From the NCBI RefSeq assembly GCF_013363975.1, contig NZ_JABWGN010000006.1, positions 310,001-374,000 on the forward strand: 64,000 nucleotides of DNA, read 5' to 3'. The DNA comes from Nonomuraea montanisoli. GTDB taxonomy: Bacteria > Actinomycetota > Actinomycetes > Streptosporangiales > Streptosporangiaceae. The notes beneath the pieces were generated by a model, which made no database searches, was not told the origin of the DNA, and worked only from the letters and a program-made list of their open reading frames with translations. Positions 36,747-45,281 of the stretch are shown in pieces; position 1 is the first letter of the stretch; the number at the start of each line of letters is the position of its first letter. Both the position numbers and the translations under genes were made by a program.

Positions 36747-38150
36747 TCACTCGGAGGTGTGCTCCCAGCCGTCCACCCCGCCCGGCACCGGCGCCTGCGG
36801 GTCGTACGGGGTGCGGGTGAAGACGAAGGTGTTGATGTCGAGGTGGTCGGGCGCGGCCCGCAGCGTCTCACCCGCGTAGTAGCCCTCCAGCCCCACCCAC
36901 GTGCCGTCGTCGCGCGGCGCGAACCGCGAGGCCCGGCCGGCGCCGTTCATCGGCGCCAGCGACAGCATGCGGTCCGGCAGCAGCCGCAGCACGTACGGGG
37001 CGGGCCCCCAGTGCCACACCCCGGTCAGCGCCAGCAGCTCGGGGTCGGCCGGCGAGGGACGCCACTGCTCGGGCAGGCGCGGTTCGTGTTCGGCGAGGAT
37101 GTCGAGCAGGTCCAGCGGCAGCGACCGGCTCACCCCGGAGGTGACGTTGGCCAGGTACACCACGCCGACCCGGTCGGCCGGGTCGGCCCACACCGTGGCC
37201 AGGAAGCCGGGCATCGACCCGGTGTGCCCGGCCAGCCGCCGCCCCGCGTGCCGGGTGAGCTGCATGCCCAGGCCGTAACCGCTGGTCCAGGCGTCGCCGT
37301 CGTCGACCGTGGCCGGTTCGCGCATCTCGGCGAGGGTGTCGGCCGACAGCACGCCGCCGGTCTCGCCCGCCACGAACGCCGCCCACCGGGCCAGGTCGGC
37401 GGCCGACGACCACAGCTGCCCGGCCGGCGCCATGGCCCCGGCGTCGTGCTCCGGCTCGCGCAGCAGCACGTCGGCGTACGGGTGGACGGCGTAGCCGGTG
37501 GCATGGGGCGGCGCGGGCCGGTCGATGACGGAGCGCATGCCCAGCGGCTGCAGGATCTCCTCGCGCACGGCGCTCAGCCACGGCACGCCGCGCAGCCGCC
37601 CGGCCAGCTCGCCCAGCAGCGCGTAGCCGACGTTGCTGTAGTGGAAACGGCGGCCGGGCCGGTGCTTGAGGTCGTCGGGCGACAGCCGTGCCAGCAGCCC
37701 GTCGGCGGGCAGGCCGGGGGTGCGTTCCCACCAGTCGGTGGGCGGCTCGGCGCTCAGCCCGCCGGTGTGCGACAGGAGCTGCGCGACGGTGACGTCGCCG
37801 GCGGGCGCCTCGGGCAGGTGCTTGCCGACGGGGTCGAGCAGGTCCAGGCGGCCCTCGTCGCGCAGCCGCATGACCAGCACGGCCACCAGCGACTTGGTGA
37901 TCGAGCCCAGCCGGTAGCGGGTGTCGGGCGTGGGGGCCGTGCCGTCGTCGAGGTGGCCCCGCGCGCCGAACCAGGCGAGCCGGCCGTCGCGCACGATGCC
38001 CGCCACGATCGACGGCACCCGGTTGCCCGACTGGTCCTCGGCCAGGCGGCGCAGCAGCGCCCGCGCCGCCGCCGGGCCGACCCGCCCTTGCGGGGAGTCG
38101 GTGTGGTCGTCCGCCGGGGGGTGGGCCGTGAGGCCGAGCGCATCGTCCAT
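36747..38150 (-). CDS. Serine hydrolase, beta-lactamase class C fold
   Basis: A 467-residue penicillin-binding-protein-like hydrolase. The catalytic S83-I-T-K86 (S-x-x-K), the Y-S-N triad in RFHYSNVGY and the third motif H-T-G in GHTGSMPGF are all present. About 110 C-terminal residues form an extra lipocalin-like domain. No signal peptide is seen, so it is probably a cytoplasmic esterase or D-aminopeptidase rather than a beta-lactamase. Confidence 0.88.
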   Translation of the reverse strand: MDDALGLTAHPPADDHTDSPQGRVGPAAARALLRRLAEDQSGNRVPSIVAGIVRDGRLAWFGARGHLDDGTAPTPDTRYRLGSITKSLVAVLVMRLRDEGRLDLLDPVGKHLPEAPAGDVTVAQLLSHTGGLSAEPPTDWWERTPGLPADGLLARLSPDDLKHRPGRRFHYSNVGYALLGELAGRLRGVPWLSAVREEILQPLGMRSVIDRPAPPHATGYAVHPYADVLLREPEHDAGAMAPAGQLWSSAADLARWAAFVAGETGGVLSADTLAEMREPATVDDGDAWTSGYGLGMQLTRHAGRRLAGHTGSMPGFLATVWADPADRVGVVYLANVTSGVSRSLPLDLLDILAEHEPRLPEQWRPSPADPELLALTGVWHWGPAPYVLRLLPDRMLSLAPMNGAGRASRFAPRDDGTWVGLEGYYAGETLRAAPDHLDINTFVFTRTPYDPQAPVPGGVDGWEHTSE

Positions 38151-38168
38151 GACCGCCCACCCTATCGC

Positions 38169-39716
38169 TCAGAAGGGGGTCAGCTCAGGTCCGATCAGCT
38201 CTCCCTGATGCGGCTGTGGGTGCGCCTGGTCGTGGTAGTAGTGACCGGCGTACCAGACGACGACGTTCGTGCCGTCGATGCTCTCGCCGTTCAGCCACCG
38301 GTTGACGGCCGCCCGGTCGCGCGGGCCGGGGTTGCCGTCGTCCAGCTCGGCCGGGTGGTGGCGCAGGAACCACAGGTCCGACACTCCGTAGGCGTCGGCC
38401 GTCCCGTCGTACGGGCCCGGGTGGATGCGGTAGCCGTGGCCGGAGGACTTGTCACGCACCTGCCAGTACCGCCCGTCGGCCCGCCGCCGCGACGTCTCGC
38501 GGATGACGGGCACCGGGTCGGGGCTGATGGGGCCGGCGTCGATCTGCTCCACCACGTCGTCGGCGGCGCCGCCGATGTCGAAGTCGAAGCGCCAGTACGC
38601 GTGATGGCGGTGCACCTTGCAGGTCATCGGGTTGGCGGTGGCGGCGAAGCCGAACCTCGGCCGGATGGAGCCGTCGTCGCCGAGCCGCCAGTCGCTGGCG
38701 TAGCGGTACCAGCCGGCCGCCAGCTCGCTGACGATGCGCAGCTCCTCGCCGTCGTGGTGGAAGGCCACGCCCTGGAAATTGCCGGAGTCGCTGTCGGTCC
38801 GTTCCAGGATCGTGCGCGGCGGCGACGTGCACAGCCGCCAGCCCCATCCGACCGGGTCGGAGCCGGCGGCGGAGAAGCGGGTCTCGAAGCTCGCGTCGTC
38901 GCGGAAGGTGGTGCCCTGCTCGTACTCGACGTTGAGGACGGGCACGTGCGCCTGCCGCAGCGCGAGCCGGCCCCGGTAGCGGACGTTGCGCAGCTCCACG
39001 CCGCCGCCCACGCCCGGGTTCTGCGGCGCCGAGGCGCGCGGCCGTACGACCAGGAGGTCCCACAGCACGGTGTCGCCGCGCAGCACCTTGACGTGGACCT
39101 GGTCGGGGCCGCCGCGGTCGGCCAGCGCGTCGACGCCCTCGGGCACGGTGTGCTCGCAGTCGTGGTGCATGCGCAGGTCGATGCCGGCCGGGGTCCAGTC
39201 GACGGCGCGGTGGGTGAGGTCGACCGCCACGATCCGGTGCCGTACGCCGGTCGGGTCGGACGGGGTGTAGACGCCGAGGGTGGGGCGGCGCACGGTGGTG
39301 CCGTCGGGGTTCTCCAGGTCGGCCAGCGGCGGCATCGGCCGGTAGACGACGACGTCGTCGCCGGGCGGGAAGGCGGGGTCGGCGCGCAGGACGGCCGCGG
39401 CCGCGGTCAGCTCGCCGGCGCTGGGCTGCGGCCGGAACGCGCTGGGCCGCACCTCGGCCTCCTCGGGCCGGTCGAGCGTGCCGCGCAGCTCCACCGCGCG
39501 GTTGCCGATCGGGTCGAACACGGTCGCCCGGAACGGTGCCGCGGGTCCGGGGTCGTGGCCGAGGGCCGCGGCGTGCGGCACGATCAGCCCTTCGGCGTCG
39601 CCGACGCCCAGCTCGGCGAGGACCTGCCGGTGCCCGGCGACGGCCTGGCGTAACCGGTCGGTGCTGAGGCCGGCGCGTGGCACGGCCTCGATCTCGATGC
39701 GTACGTCGTCACTCAT
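38169..39716 (-). CDS. Copper-amine-oxidase-like protein, possibly inactive
   Basis: A 515-residue protein with an overall resemblance to the C-terminal barrel of copper amine oxidases: RYRGRLALRQAHVPVLNVEY, KVHRHHAYWRFDFDIGG with the H-x-H-like pair, and RHHPAE near the end. I do not find the N-Y-D/E site that yields the topaquinone cofactor. The assignment rests on pattern memory only. The ATG at 39716 is chosen from the domain start; the longer frame to 39875 is Arg/Pro-rich. Confidence 0.5.
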   Translation of the reverse strand: MSDDVRIEIEAVPRAGLSTDRLRQAVAGHRQVLAELGVGDAEGLIVPHAAALGHDPGPAAPFRATVFDPIGNRAVELRGTLDRPEEAEVRPSAFRPQPSAGELTAAAAVLRADPAFPPGDDVVVYRPMPPLADLENPDGTTVRRPTLGVYTPSDPTGVRHRIVAVDLTHRAVDWTPAGIDLRMHHDCEHTVPEGVDALADRGGPDQVHVKVLRGDTVLWDLLVVRPRASAPQNPGVGGGVELRNVRYRGRLALRQAHVPVLNVEYEQGTTFRDDASFETRFSAAGSDPVGWGWRLCTSPPRTILERTDSDSGNFQGVAFHHDGEELRIVSELAAGWYRYASDWRLGDDGSIRPRFGFAATANPMTCKVHRHHAYWRFDFDIGGAADDVVEQIDAGPISPDPVPVIRETSRRRADGRYWQVRDKSSGHGYRIHPGPYDGTADAYGVSDLWFLRHHPAELDDGNPGPRDRAAVNRWLNGESIDGTNVVVWYAGHYYHDQAHPQPHQGELIGPELTPF

Positions 39717-39816
39717 GCGCGGTGTTCCCCCGCTTCCGGCTCGAGGTCGGGCCCCCGAGCCTTCATACCGCCTGCCAGGCCCGGCCGGTAGGCCCGATTC
39801 GCCCGGGAAACCGGTC

Positions 39817-40902
39817 CTATCGGGGTGGGGTGGCGTCGAAGGCGTCGAGGATGACCTTGGTCGCGTCGAGGTCACGGCCGGTGGGTCCCAGGCGCGCCAC
39901 GCCGATCGCGCCGGGCCAGGTGTGGCCGGCGCCGCGCAGCGTGTACAGCCGGACGGACGCGCCGCCGCGGCAGCCCGTCCAGCGGTCCAGCCGTACCGTG
40001 CCCGCCGGCGCGGAGACGTCGTCCTCGGCGCCGCAGCCCAGCGCCGTCGCCCACGCCCGCGCGCTCCGCTCCACCGGGGGCAGCGTCACGAGCCTGGCCA
40101 GGCCGCGCCGCCTGGTGGAGTTCTGGAACGGGTGGCCGCCGCGGTAGGGGACGATCGTGTCGGCGGTGCCGTGGAAGGCCAGGAGGGTGACGGGAGCGGG
40201 GTGTTCGCACGGCGAGACGATGTTCAGCCCGGCCACGGCCGCCACCCCGGCCAGCCGCCCGGCGACCGGATCGCCGATGGTGCCGCTGTCCGTGGGGCAG
40301 GCCAGCGCGGCGGACATGCCGGCGCCGAACGACATGCCGGCCGCGAACACCCGGCCGCGGTCCACGCACGCTCCCCGCTCCACCCGGTCCAGCAGCGCCC
40401 CGAGGAACCCGGTGTCGTCGGGGCCGTAGGCGTGGGGGAGCGTCCAGCCGAGCCGCCCCTGCGCGGCCTGCGGCGTGATGACGATGTAGCCGCGCTCGGC
40501 GCCCCGGCGGGGCAGGCGGCTGTAGGCGGCCTGGTCGGCGGCGTTGGAGCCCAGGCCGTGCAGGTCGAACAGAACGGGGTGCGGGCCGCGGCCGCGCGGC
40601 AGGGCCAGCAGGTAGACGCGGTCGAGCCCGCCGTACCGGATGGTGGCGCGTCCCTCGCGCAGGGCGGGGCCGCCGCCCGCGCACCCGGCGGCCGACACGC
40701 CCGGGCCGGGTGAACCGGGACGGCCGCCGGGTTCGGCCGACAGGGACGGCGAGGCCGGCGACGCGGTGGGAGACGAGGAACGGGGCGCGGGGCGGTCGTC
40801 GTGCCCGGTGCACCCGGCCGCCAGCAGCGCGCCGCACAGCAGCACGCCACCCAGCCGCCGCCCGGCCCGCCGGCCCGTTCGCCCGCCCGGCTCCGCGCCC
40901 AT
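39817..40902 (-). CDS. Lipoprotein esterase of the PHB depolymerase / feruloyl esterase type
   Basis: A 361-residue secreted lipoprotein. The lipobox LLAAGC follows a basic, hydrophobic signal; a Ser/Pro linker precedes the catalytic domain. VLFDLHGLGSNAADQ gives the oxyanion region, GMSFGAGMS the nucleophile and GAGHTWPGA the histidine. Similar LpqC-type esterases cleave polyester or feruloyl esters outside the cell. The ATG at 40902 has GGAGG 5 bases upstream. Confidence 0.85.
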   Translation of the reverse strand: MGAEPGGRTGRRAGRRLGGVLLCGALLAAGCTGHDDRPAPRSSSPTASPASPSLSAEPGGRPGSPGPGVSAAGCAGGGPALREGRATIRYGGLDRVYLLALPRGRGPHPVLFDLHGLGSNAADQAAYSRLPRRGAERGYIVITPQAAQGRLGWTLPHAYGPDDTGFLGALLDRVERGACVDRGRVFAAGMSFGAGMSAALACPTDSGTIGDPVAGRLAGVAAVAGLNIVSPCEHPAPVTLLAFHGTADTIVPYRGGHPFQNSTRRRGLARLVTLPPVERSARAWATALGCGAEDDVSAPAGTVRLDRWTGCRGGASVRLYTLRGAGHTWPGAIGVARLGPTGRDLDATKVILDAFDATPPR

Positions 40903-40956
40903 CACACCTCCCTCTCCCCGTGGTTGTGCCACGCGCGCCCGCACGCCACACCCCGC

Positions 40957-41706
40957 TCAGCCGTCCGGCTGGACCCACAGCGTGACCGCCAGCACGAGCC
41001 CGACGAGGGCCACCAGCGGACGCAGGACCCGGGCGGGCACCCGCCGGGTGACGAGCGGCCCCAGGGTGGAACCGGCGAACAGCCCCACGCTCAGGGGCAC
41101 GACGGCCGACCAGGCGACCGGCGTGAAGACGGCGAACGCCGCGGCCGAGACCAGCACCCCGGCGCCGAGCAGCATGTTCTTCAGGGCGTTCGCGGTGGGC
41201 AGGTGCGGCTCGGAGGTGATCAGCAGCAGCGCGAGGACCATGACGCCCGATCCGGCGCCGAAATAGCCGCTGTAGACCGACAGCGCCACCAGCGCCACGG
41301 GCAGCAGCACGCCGCCGTCGCTGTGGCGGCGGAGGGCGGCCAGCCGTGGCTGGACGAGCAGCGCCAGCGACCCGGCGGCCACCAGGAACGGCACGATACG
41401 GGCGAACACGCCGGGCGGCGTGGACATCAGCAGCGCCGAACCGGCCGCGCCGCCGAGCCCCGCGACGGGCACCCAGCGGCGCAGCCACGGCCCCTGCCCG
41501 GCCAGCTCGGGCCGCGAGGCCAGGGCCGCGCCGGGCCAGCAGGCGACGGCGGCGACGATGTTGGCGACGTTCGCCGCCAGCGCGGGAAGGCCCGCGGCGA
41601 GCAGGGCCGGGTAGGAGATGAGGGAGGTGATGCCGCCCGCGGTGCCGACCAGGCCGGCGAGCACGCCGGCGGCGGCCAGCAGCAGGACGTCGCCGACACC
41701 GTTCAC
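40957..41706 (-). CDS. TauE/SafE (TSUP) family permease
   Basis: A 249-residue membrane protein with about eight hydrophobic segments. The duplicated TSUP motifs are visible as GLVGTAGGITSLISYPALLAAGLP and YSGYFGAGSGVMVLALLLI followed by ANALKNML. The family exports sulfonates, sulfite or related anions; the substrate is unknown. GTG start at 41706. Confidence 0.87.
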   Translation of the reverse strand: MNGVGDVLLLAAAGVLAGLVGTAGGITSLISYPALLAAGLPALAANVANIVAAVACWPGAALASRPELAGQGPWLRRWVPVAGLGGAAGSALLMSTPPGVFARIVPFLVAAGSLALLVQPRLAALRRHSDGGVLLPVALVALSVYSGYFGAGSGVMVLALLLITSEPHLPTANALKNMLLGAGVLVSAAAFAVFTPVAWSAVVPLSVGLFAGSTLGPLVTRRVPARVLRPLVALVGLVLAVTLWVQPDG

Positions 41707-41814
41707 GCCCGCCCCCGTTGCCGGACCGGGATCGAGTTGGAGGTCATTGAAGAGATGATGCCTTCGCGCGCCGACAGCGCCGATGGCGGGTCGGCGGCCA
41801 GAGCCTCACGGGGT

Positions 41815-41832
41815 GATCTACTTTGTAAAGGC
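41815..41832 (+). repeat. 18-bp direct repeat, copy 1
   Basis: GATCTACTTTGTAAAGGC, identical to copies at 48896 and 50802 and in the same orientation. It lies 26 bases past the stop of the hydrolase gene and 109 bases before the permease start. The core CTTT-GT-AAAG is palindromic. Confidence 0.85.
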
Positions 41833-41858
41833 GGGCGCTCGGTCCGGCCGCCCAGCGG

Positions 41859-42734
41859 TCAGGACCACGACCGGTCGAGGAAGCCGGCGACGAGCGGGGC
41901 GATCTCCGGCAGCTTCTCCTCCAGGGCGAAGTGGCCGGTGTCGAACAGGTGCACCTCGGCGTCGGGCAGGTCGCGCAGGTACGCGCGGGCGCCGGGCTCG
42001 GGGAAGAACAGGTCGTCGCGGCCCCAGACGATGAGCGTGGCGGGCTGGTGCGCGCGCAGCCACGCCTGCCAGGCCGGGTAGCGCTCCACGTTGGAGTGGT
42101 AGTCGAAGGCGAGCGCCACCTGGGCCTCCTTGCGCCCGGGCTGGTCGAGGAAGTGCTGGTCGAGGGTCCAACCGTCGGGTGCGAGGAGTTCGAGGTCGCC
42201 CATGCCGGTCTCGTACTGGCCGCGCGTGCCCCCCAGGGTCAGCAGGCCGCGGATGGTCTGCTCGGCGCCCTCGGTCTCCGGCCGCAGCGCGACGAAGTCG
42301 CGGGCGCCCTGGGACAGGCCCTCCTCGTAGGCGTTGCCGTTCTGCACGACCAGGCCGGCGATCCACTCGGGGTGGCGCTCGGCCAGCCGGAAGCCGACGG
42401 GGGCGCCGAAGTCGAAGACGTACATGACGAACCGCGACAGTCCGAGCTCGCGCACGAACCCCTCGGTGACGTCGGCCAGCCGGTCGAAGCTGTAGACGAA
42501 GTCCTCGGGGGCCCGCGTGTGGCCGAAACCGGGATAGTCGGGCGCGATCAGCCGGTAGCGGCTGCCCAGCGCGTCCATCAGCCGGCGGAACTGGTGCGAC
42601 GCCGACGGGAACCCGTGCAGCAACAGCAGCACCGGGGCATCGGCCCGCTCGGGCGCCGACTCACGGTAGAAGACCTCGACGCCGTCGACGTCGACGCGGC
42701 GGTGGATGATGCGGGGGACAACCGGGAACGACAT
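41859..42734 (-). CDS. Alpha/beta hydrolase (epoxide hydrolase / dehalogenase type)
   Basis: A 291-residue hydrolase. HGFPSASHQFRRLMDAL and DYPGFGHT are typical of epoxide hydrolases and haloalkane dehalogenases. The nucleophile position reads VFDFGAPVGF, so it is probably Asp rather than Ser. The distal acid is in VWGRDDLFFP and the histidine in FDTGHFALEE. GGAGG is upstream of the ATG at 42734. It is divergent from the CGNR protein, with CATTAGT repeats between. Confidence 0.87.
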   Translation of the reverse strand: MSFPVVPRIIHRRVDVDGVEVFYRESAPERADAPVLLLLHGFPSASHQFRRLMDALGSRYRLIAPDYPGFGHTRAPEDFVYSFDRLADVTEGFVRELGLSRFVMYVFDFGAPVGFRLAERHPEWIAGLVVQNGNAYEEGLSQGARDFVALRPETEGAEQTIRGLLTLGGTRGQYETGMGDLELLAPDGWTLDQHFLDQPGRKEAQVALAFDYHSNVERYPAWQAWLRAHQPATLIVWGRDDLFFPEPGARAYLRDLPDAEVHLFDTGHFALEEKLPEIAPLVAGFLDRSWS

Positions 42735-42761
42735 CTCACATGCCTCCTTAGCGGGATGATG

Positions 42762-42818
42762 CATTAGTAGTTCTATCGGGAAGGTGACTAATGTGTCAAT
42801 CCGCAGATGTACCATTAG
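42762..42818. promoter_or_regulatory. CATTAGT inverted repeats between hydrolase and CGNR genes
   Basis: CATTAGT (42762-42768) and ACTAATG (42787-42793) are inverted across 18 bases, and CATTAG recurs at 42813-42818 next to a TACCAT -10 box. The CGNR start at 42823 is leaderless in appearance. The CGNR protein could bind these sites. Confidence 0.45.
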
Positions 42819-42822
42819 GGGC

Positions 42823-43503
42823 ATGAGTGATCTGGTGCCGCTGACCGGCGAGCCGCTGGCTCTGGACCTGGTGAACACCCGTCCGCTTCTGCCGGAGGGT
42901 TCGGCCGACCTGCTGGCGACCCCCGCGGGCCTGGCGGGGTGGCTGTCCGCGCAGGCCGGCCGGCTCGACGGCTCGGGCGTGCTGGAGGCCGGGGTGGACG
43001 CGTCCCGGGCCTGGGAGGGGCTGACCGGCGATGACGTGGCCGCCGTCCACGCCGTGCGCGATCACGTGGCGGTGGCGCTGGGCGACGTCCGCCGGGGCGA
43101 GCGGCCGTCCGCGGCGGCGCTGGACGGGCTGAACGAGGCGCAGCGGGCCGCTCCCGCGATCCGCGAGCTGACCTGGGACGACCGGACCCCGGGCGACGGC
43201 GAGGTCCGGGCAGGGGGCGAGGGTGGTGACAAAGCCGGAGGCAATGCTGGGGACCGGGCGGGGGCGATCGTGGTGAGGCCCCGGCGTTCCGGCCCCCTGA
43301 GTGTCCGGCTGGCCGCCTGGCTCGCCGAGGCGGCCGCCGATCTGCTGGCCGACCCGGGGGTGGGGCGCGTCCGCGAGTGCGAGGCCGACGACTGCGTCAT
43401 GCTGTTCCTGCCGGCGCATCCCCGCCGCAGGTGGTGCTCGGCCGCCCGCTGCGGCAACCGCGCCCGCGTCGCCCGCTACTACCAGCGGCACAAGGCCACC
43501 TGA
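42823..43503 (+). CDS. CGNR zinc finger (ABATE domain) protein
   Basis: A 226-residue putative stress-responsive regulator. The N-terminal ABATE domain begins PLTGEPLALDLVNTRP; the C-terminal zinc finger has C-E-A-D-D-C and RRRWCSAARCGNRARVARYY with the C-G-N-R signature. Members are usually divergent from small hydrolases or oxidoreductases, as here. A Gly/Asp insertion near 135-160 is not conserved in the family pattern. Confidence 0.88.
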   Translation: MSDLVPLTGEPLALDLVNTRPLLPEGSADLLATPAGLAGWLSAQAGRLDGSGVLEAGVDASRAWEGLTGDDVAAVHAVRDHVAVALGDVRRGERPSAAALDGLNEAQRAAPAIRELTWDDRTPGDGEVRAGGEGGDKAGGNAGDRAGAIVVRPRRSGPLSVRLAAWLAEAAADLLADPGVGRVRECEADDCVMLFLPAHPRRRWCSAARCGNRARVARYYQRHKAT

Positions 43504-43548
43504 CCCGCCACCGCGCACGAGTCGGTGCGCGGGGGAGGTCACCAGAGG

Positions 43549-44541
43549 TCACCAGGCGTACGCCTCGGGCGCGGGCTTGGCCCCGTTCGGCGCCGGCGGC
43601 GGGAACAGCTCGTCCAGCCTGGCCAGGACGCCGTCGTCGAGCGTGATCCGCAGGGCGCGCAGCGAGCCGTCGAGCTGCGCGGCCGTCCGCGGCCCGATGA
43701 TCGGTCCGGTCACGCCGTCCTGCGCGAGCAGCCACGCCAGCCCGACGTGGGCCGGGTCCTCGCCGATCCCGGCGCACAGCTTCTCGTAGGACTCGATGGT
43801 GCGGCGATGCTCGGCCAGCGTGGCGGCCGCGCGCCCTGAACCGCCGCGGGAGGCTCCGCCCTGCTCCTGCTTGCGCAGGACGCCGCCGAGCACGCCGCCG
43901 TTCAACGGCCCCCACGGGATCACGCCCACCCCGTAGTGCCGGGCGGCGGGCAGCACCTCCAGCTCGGCCCAGCGGGTCATCAGGTTGTATCGCGACTGCT
44001 CGGAGACCAGCCCGAGCTGGTGCCGGGACCGCGCGGACTCCTGCGCCTGCGCGATGTGCCAGCCGGCGAAGTTGGACGACCCGAAGTACAGCACCTTCCC
44101 CTGCCGGTGCAGGACGCTGAACGCCTCCCAGATCTCGTCCCACGGCGTGGCCCGGTCGATGTGGTGCATCTGGTAGACGTCGATGTAGTCGGTCCCCAGC
44201 CGCCTGAGCGACGCCTCGCAGGCGCGCCGGATGTGCAGCGCGGACAGCCCGCCCTCGTTGGGCCCGTCCCCGGTCGGCAGGTAGACCTTGGTGGCCAGCA
44301 CCGTCTTCTCGCGCCGGTCGCCGCCGGTGGCGAACCACCGGCCGATGATCTCCTCGGTGACGCCGTCGCCCGGCGTGACGCCGTACACGTTGGCGGTGTC
44401 GAAGAAGTTGATGCCGTGCGCGTGCGCACGGTCCATGATCGTGTGACTGTCCGCCTCGGACGTCTGCGGCCCGAAGTTCATGGTGCCCAGCACGAGCCGG
44501 GACACCGACAGGCCGGTGCGGCCCAGGTGCGTGTACTGCAT
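43549..44541 (-). CDS. Aldo/keto reductase (YajO/PhcA-like)
   Basis: A 330-residue AKR. LGRTGLSVSRLVLGTMNFG is the start, FFDTANVYG carries the Asp and Tyr, LATKVYLP the Lys and YIDVYQMHHIDR the catalytic His. The nucleotide end reads GPIIGPRTAAQLDGSLRAL. It is divergent from a TetR gene through a perfect 20-bp palindrome, so it is likely induced by a toxic carbonyl or TetR ligand. Confidence 0.92.
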   Translation of the reverse strand: MQYTHLGRTGLSVSRLVLGTMNFGPQTSEADSHTIMDRAHAHGINFFDTANVYGVTPGDGVTEEIIGRWFATGGDRREKTVLATKVYLPTGDGPNEGGLSALHIRRACEASLRRLGTDYIDVYQMHHIDRATPWDEIWEAFSVLHRQGKVLYFGSSNFAGWHIAQAQESARSRHQLGLVSEQSRYNLMTRWAELEVLPAARHYGVGVIPWGPLNGGVLGGVLRKQEQGGASRGGSGRAAATLAEHRRTIESYEKLCAGIGEDPAHVGLAWLLAQDGVTGPIIGPRTAAQLDGSLRALRITLDDGVLARLDELFPPPAPNGAKPAPEAYAW

Positions 44542-44570
44542 GACTCATCCCTCCAGGACGCCTTCGCAAT

Positions 44571-44646
44571 GAAACGTAACGTTACGTTTCGAGGCGAGAC
44601 GCTATAGGGGGGCGCTGCGCCATGTCAAAACTGAACGTTACGTTTC
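44571..44646. promoter_or_regulatory. TetR operators between aldo/keto reductase and TetR
   Basis: GAAACGTAACGTTACGTTTC (44571-44590) is perfectly palindromic. A second site at 44633-44646 repeats AACGTTACGTTTC exactly and overlaps the TetR promoter, whose -10 TAGGGT (44649-44654) is six bases before the GTG. One site faces each gene. Confidence 0.75.
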
Positions 44647-44660
44647 GGTAGGGTGGCCTG

Positions 44661-45257
44661 GTGACCGACAGCAAGACGCGCCGGGGGCCGCGCTCGCGCG
44701 AGGCGATCCTCCAGGCCGCCAGCGACCTGTGCGGGGAGCTGGGCTACGCCGCCGTGACCATGGAGGCGATCGCCGTCCGCGCCCGCGTCGGCAAGCCGAC
44801 GCTGTACCGTTGGTGGCCCTCGAAGGGAGCGGTCTTCCTCGACGTGGTCCGCGACAAGATCGTCGAACCCGCCATCGAGCTCCCCGACACCGGAGACATC
44901 GCCCGGGACCTGCGTGCCTGGATCCGGGGCTTCGCCGGGCTGTTCACCGACCCGCACGCGCGGCAGCTCCTCGTCGGGCTGCTCGGAGCCGCCCAGACCG
45001 ACGCCGAGCTGGCCGCGATGCTCCGCGAGAAGGTGCAGCGCCCGCTCCAGGCCGGCAACCGGCGGCGCATCGCCGCCGCCCAGGCGGCCGGCGAGCTCCC
45101 CGCCATGGACCCGGTCCTGCTGGAGGAGCTGCTCATCGGGCCGCCGTGGTACCGGCTCCTGGTGTCCGGGGAGCCCGTCACCGTGGAGTACGCCGACGCG
45201 CTGGTGGACGCGGTCCTCGGCCGGCCGCCGGCGGATGGGAGGCTCGCCGGGGGGTGA
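44661..45257 (+). CDS. TetR/AcrR family transcriptional regulator
   Basis: A 198-residue regulator. HTH: REAILQAASDLCGELGYAAV and RVGKPTLYRWWPSKGAVFLD. The C-terminal domain is of the TetR_C_16-like kind. GTG start, apparently leaderless. It is divergent from the aldo/keto reductase and flanked by its own probable operators. Confidence 0.92.
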   Translation: MTDSKTRRGPRSREAILQAASDLCGELGYAAVTMEAIAVRARVGKPTLYRWWPSKGAVFLDVVRDKIVEPAIELPDTGDIARDLRAWIRGFAGLFTDPHARQLLVGLLGAAQTDAELAAMLREKVQRPLQAGNRRRIAAAQAAGELPAMDPVLLEELLIGPPWYRLLVSGEPVTVEYADALVDAVLGRPPADGRLAGG

Positions 45258-45281
45258 GCGCGGCGGCGCAGGAGACGGGCG

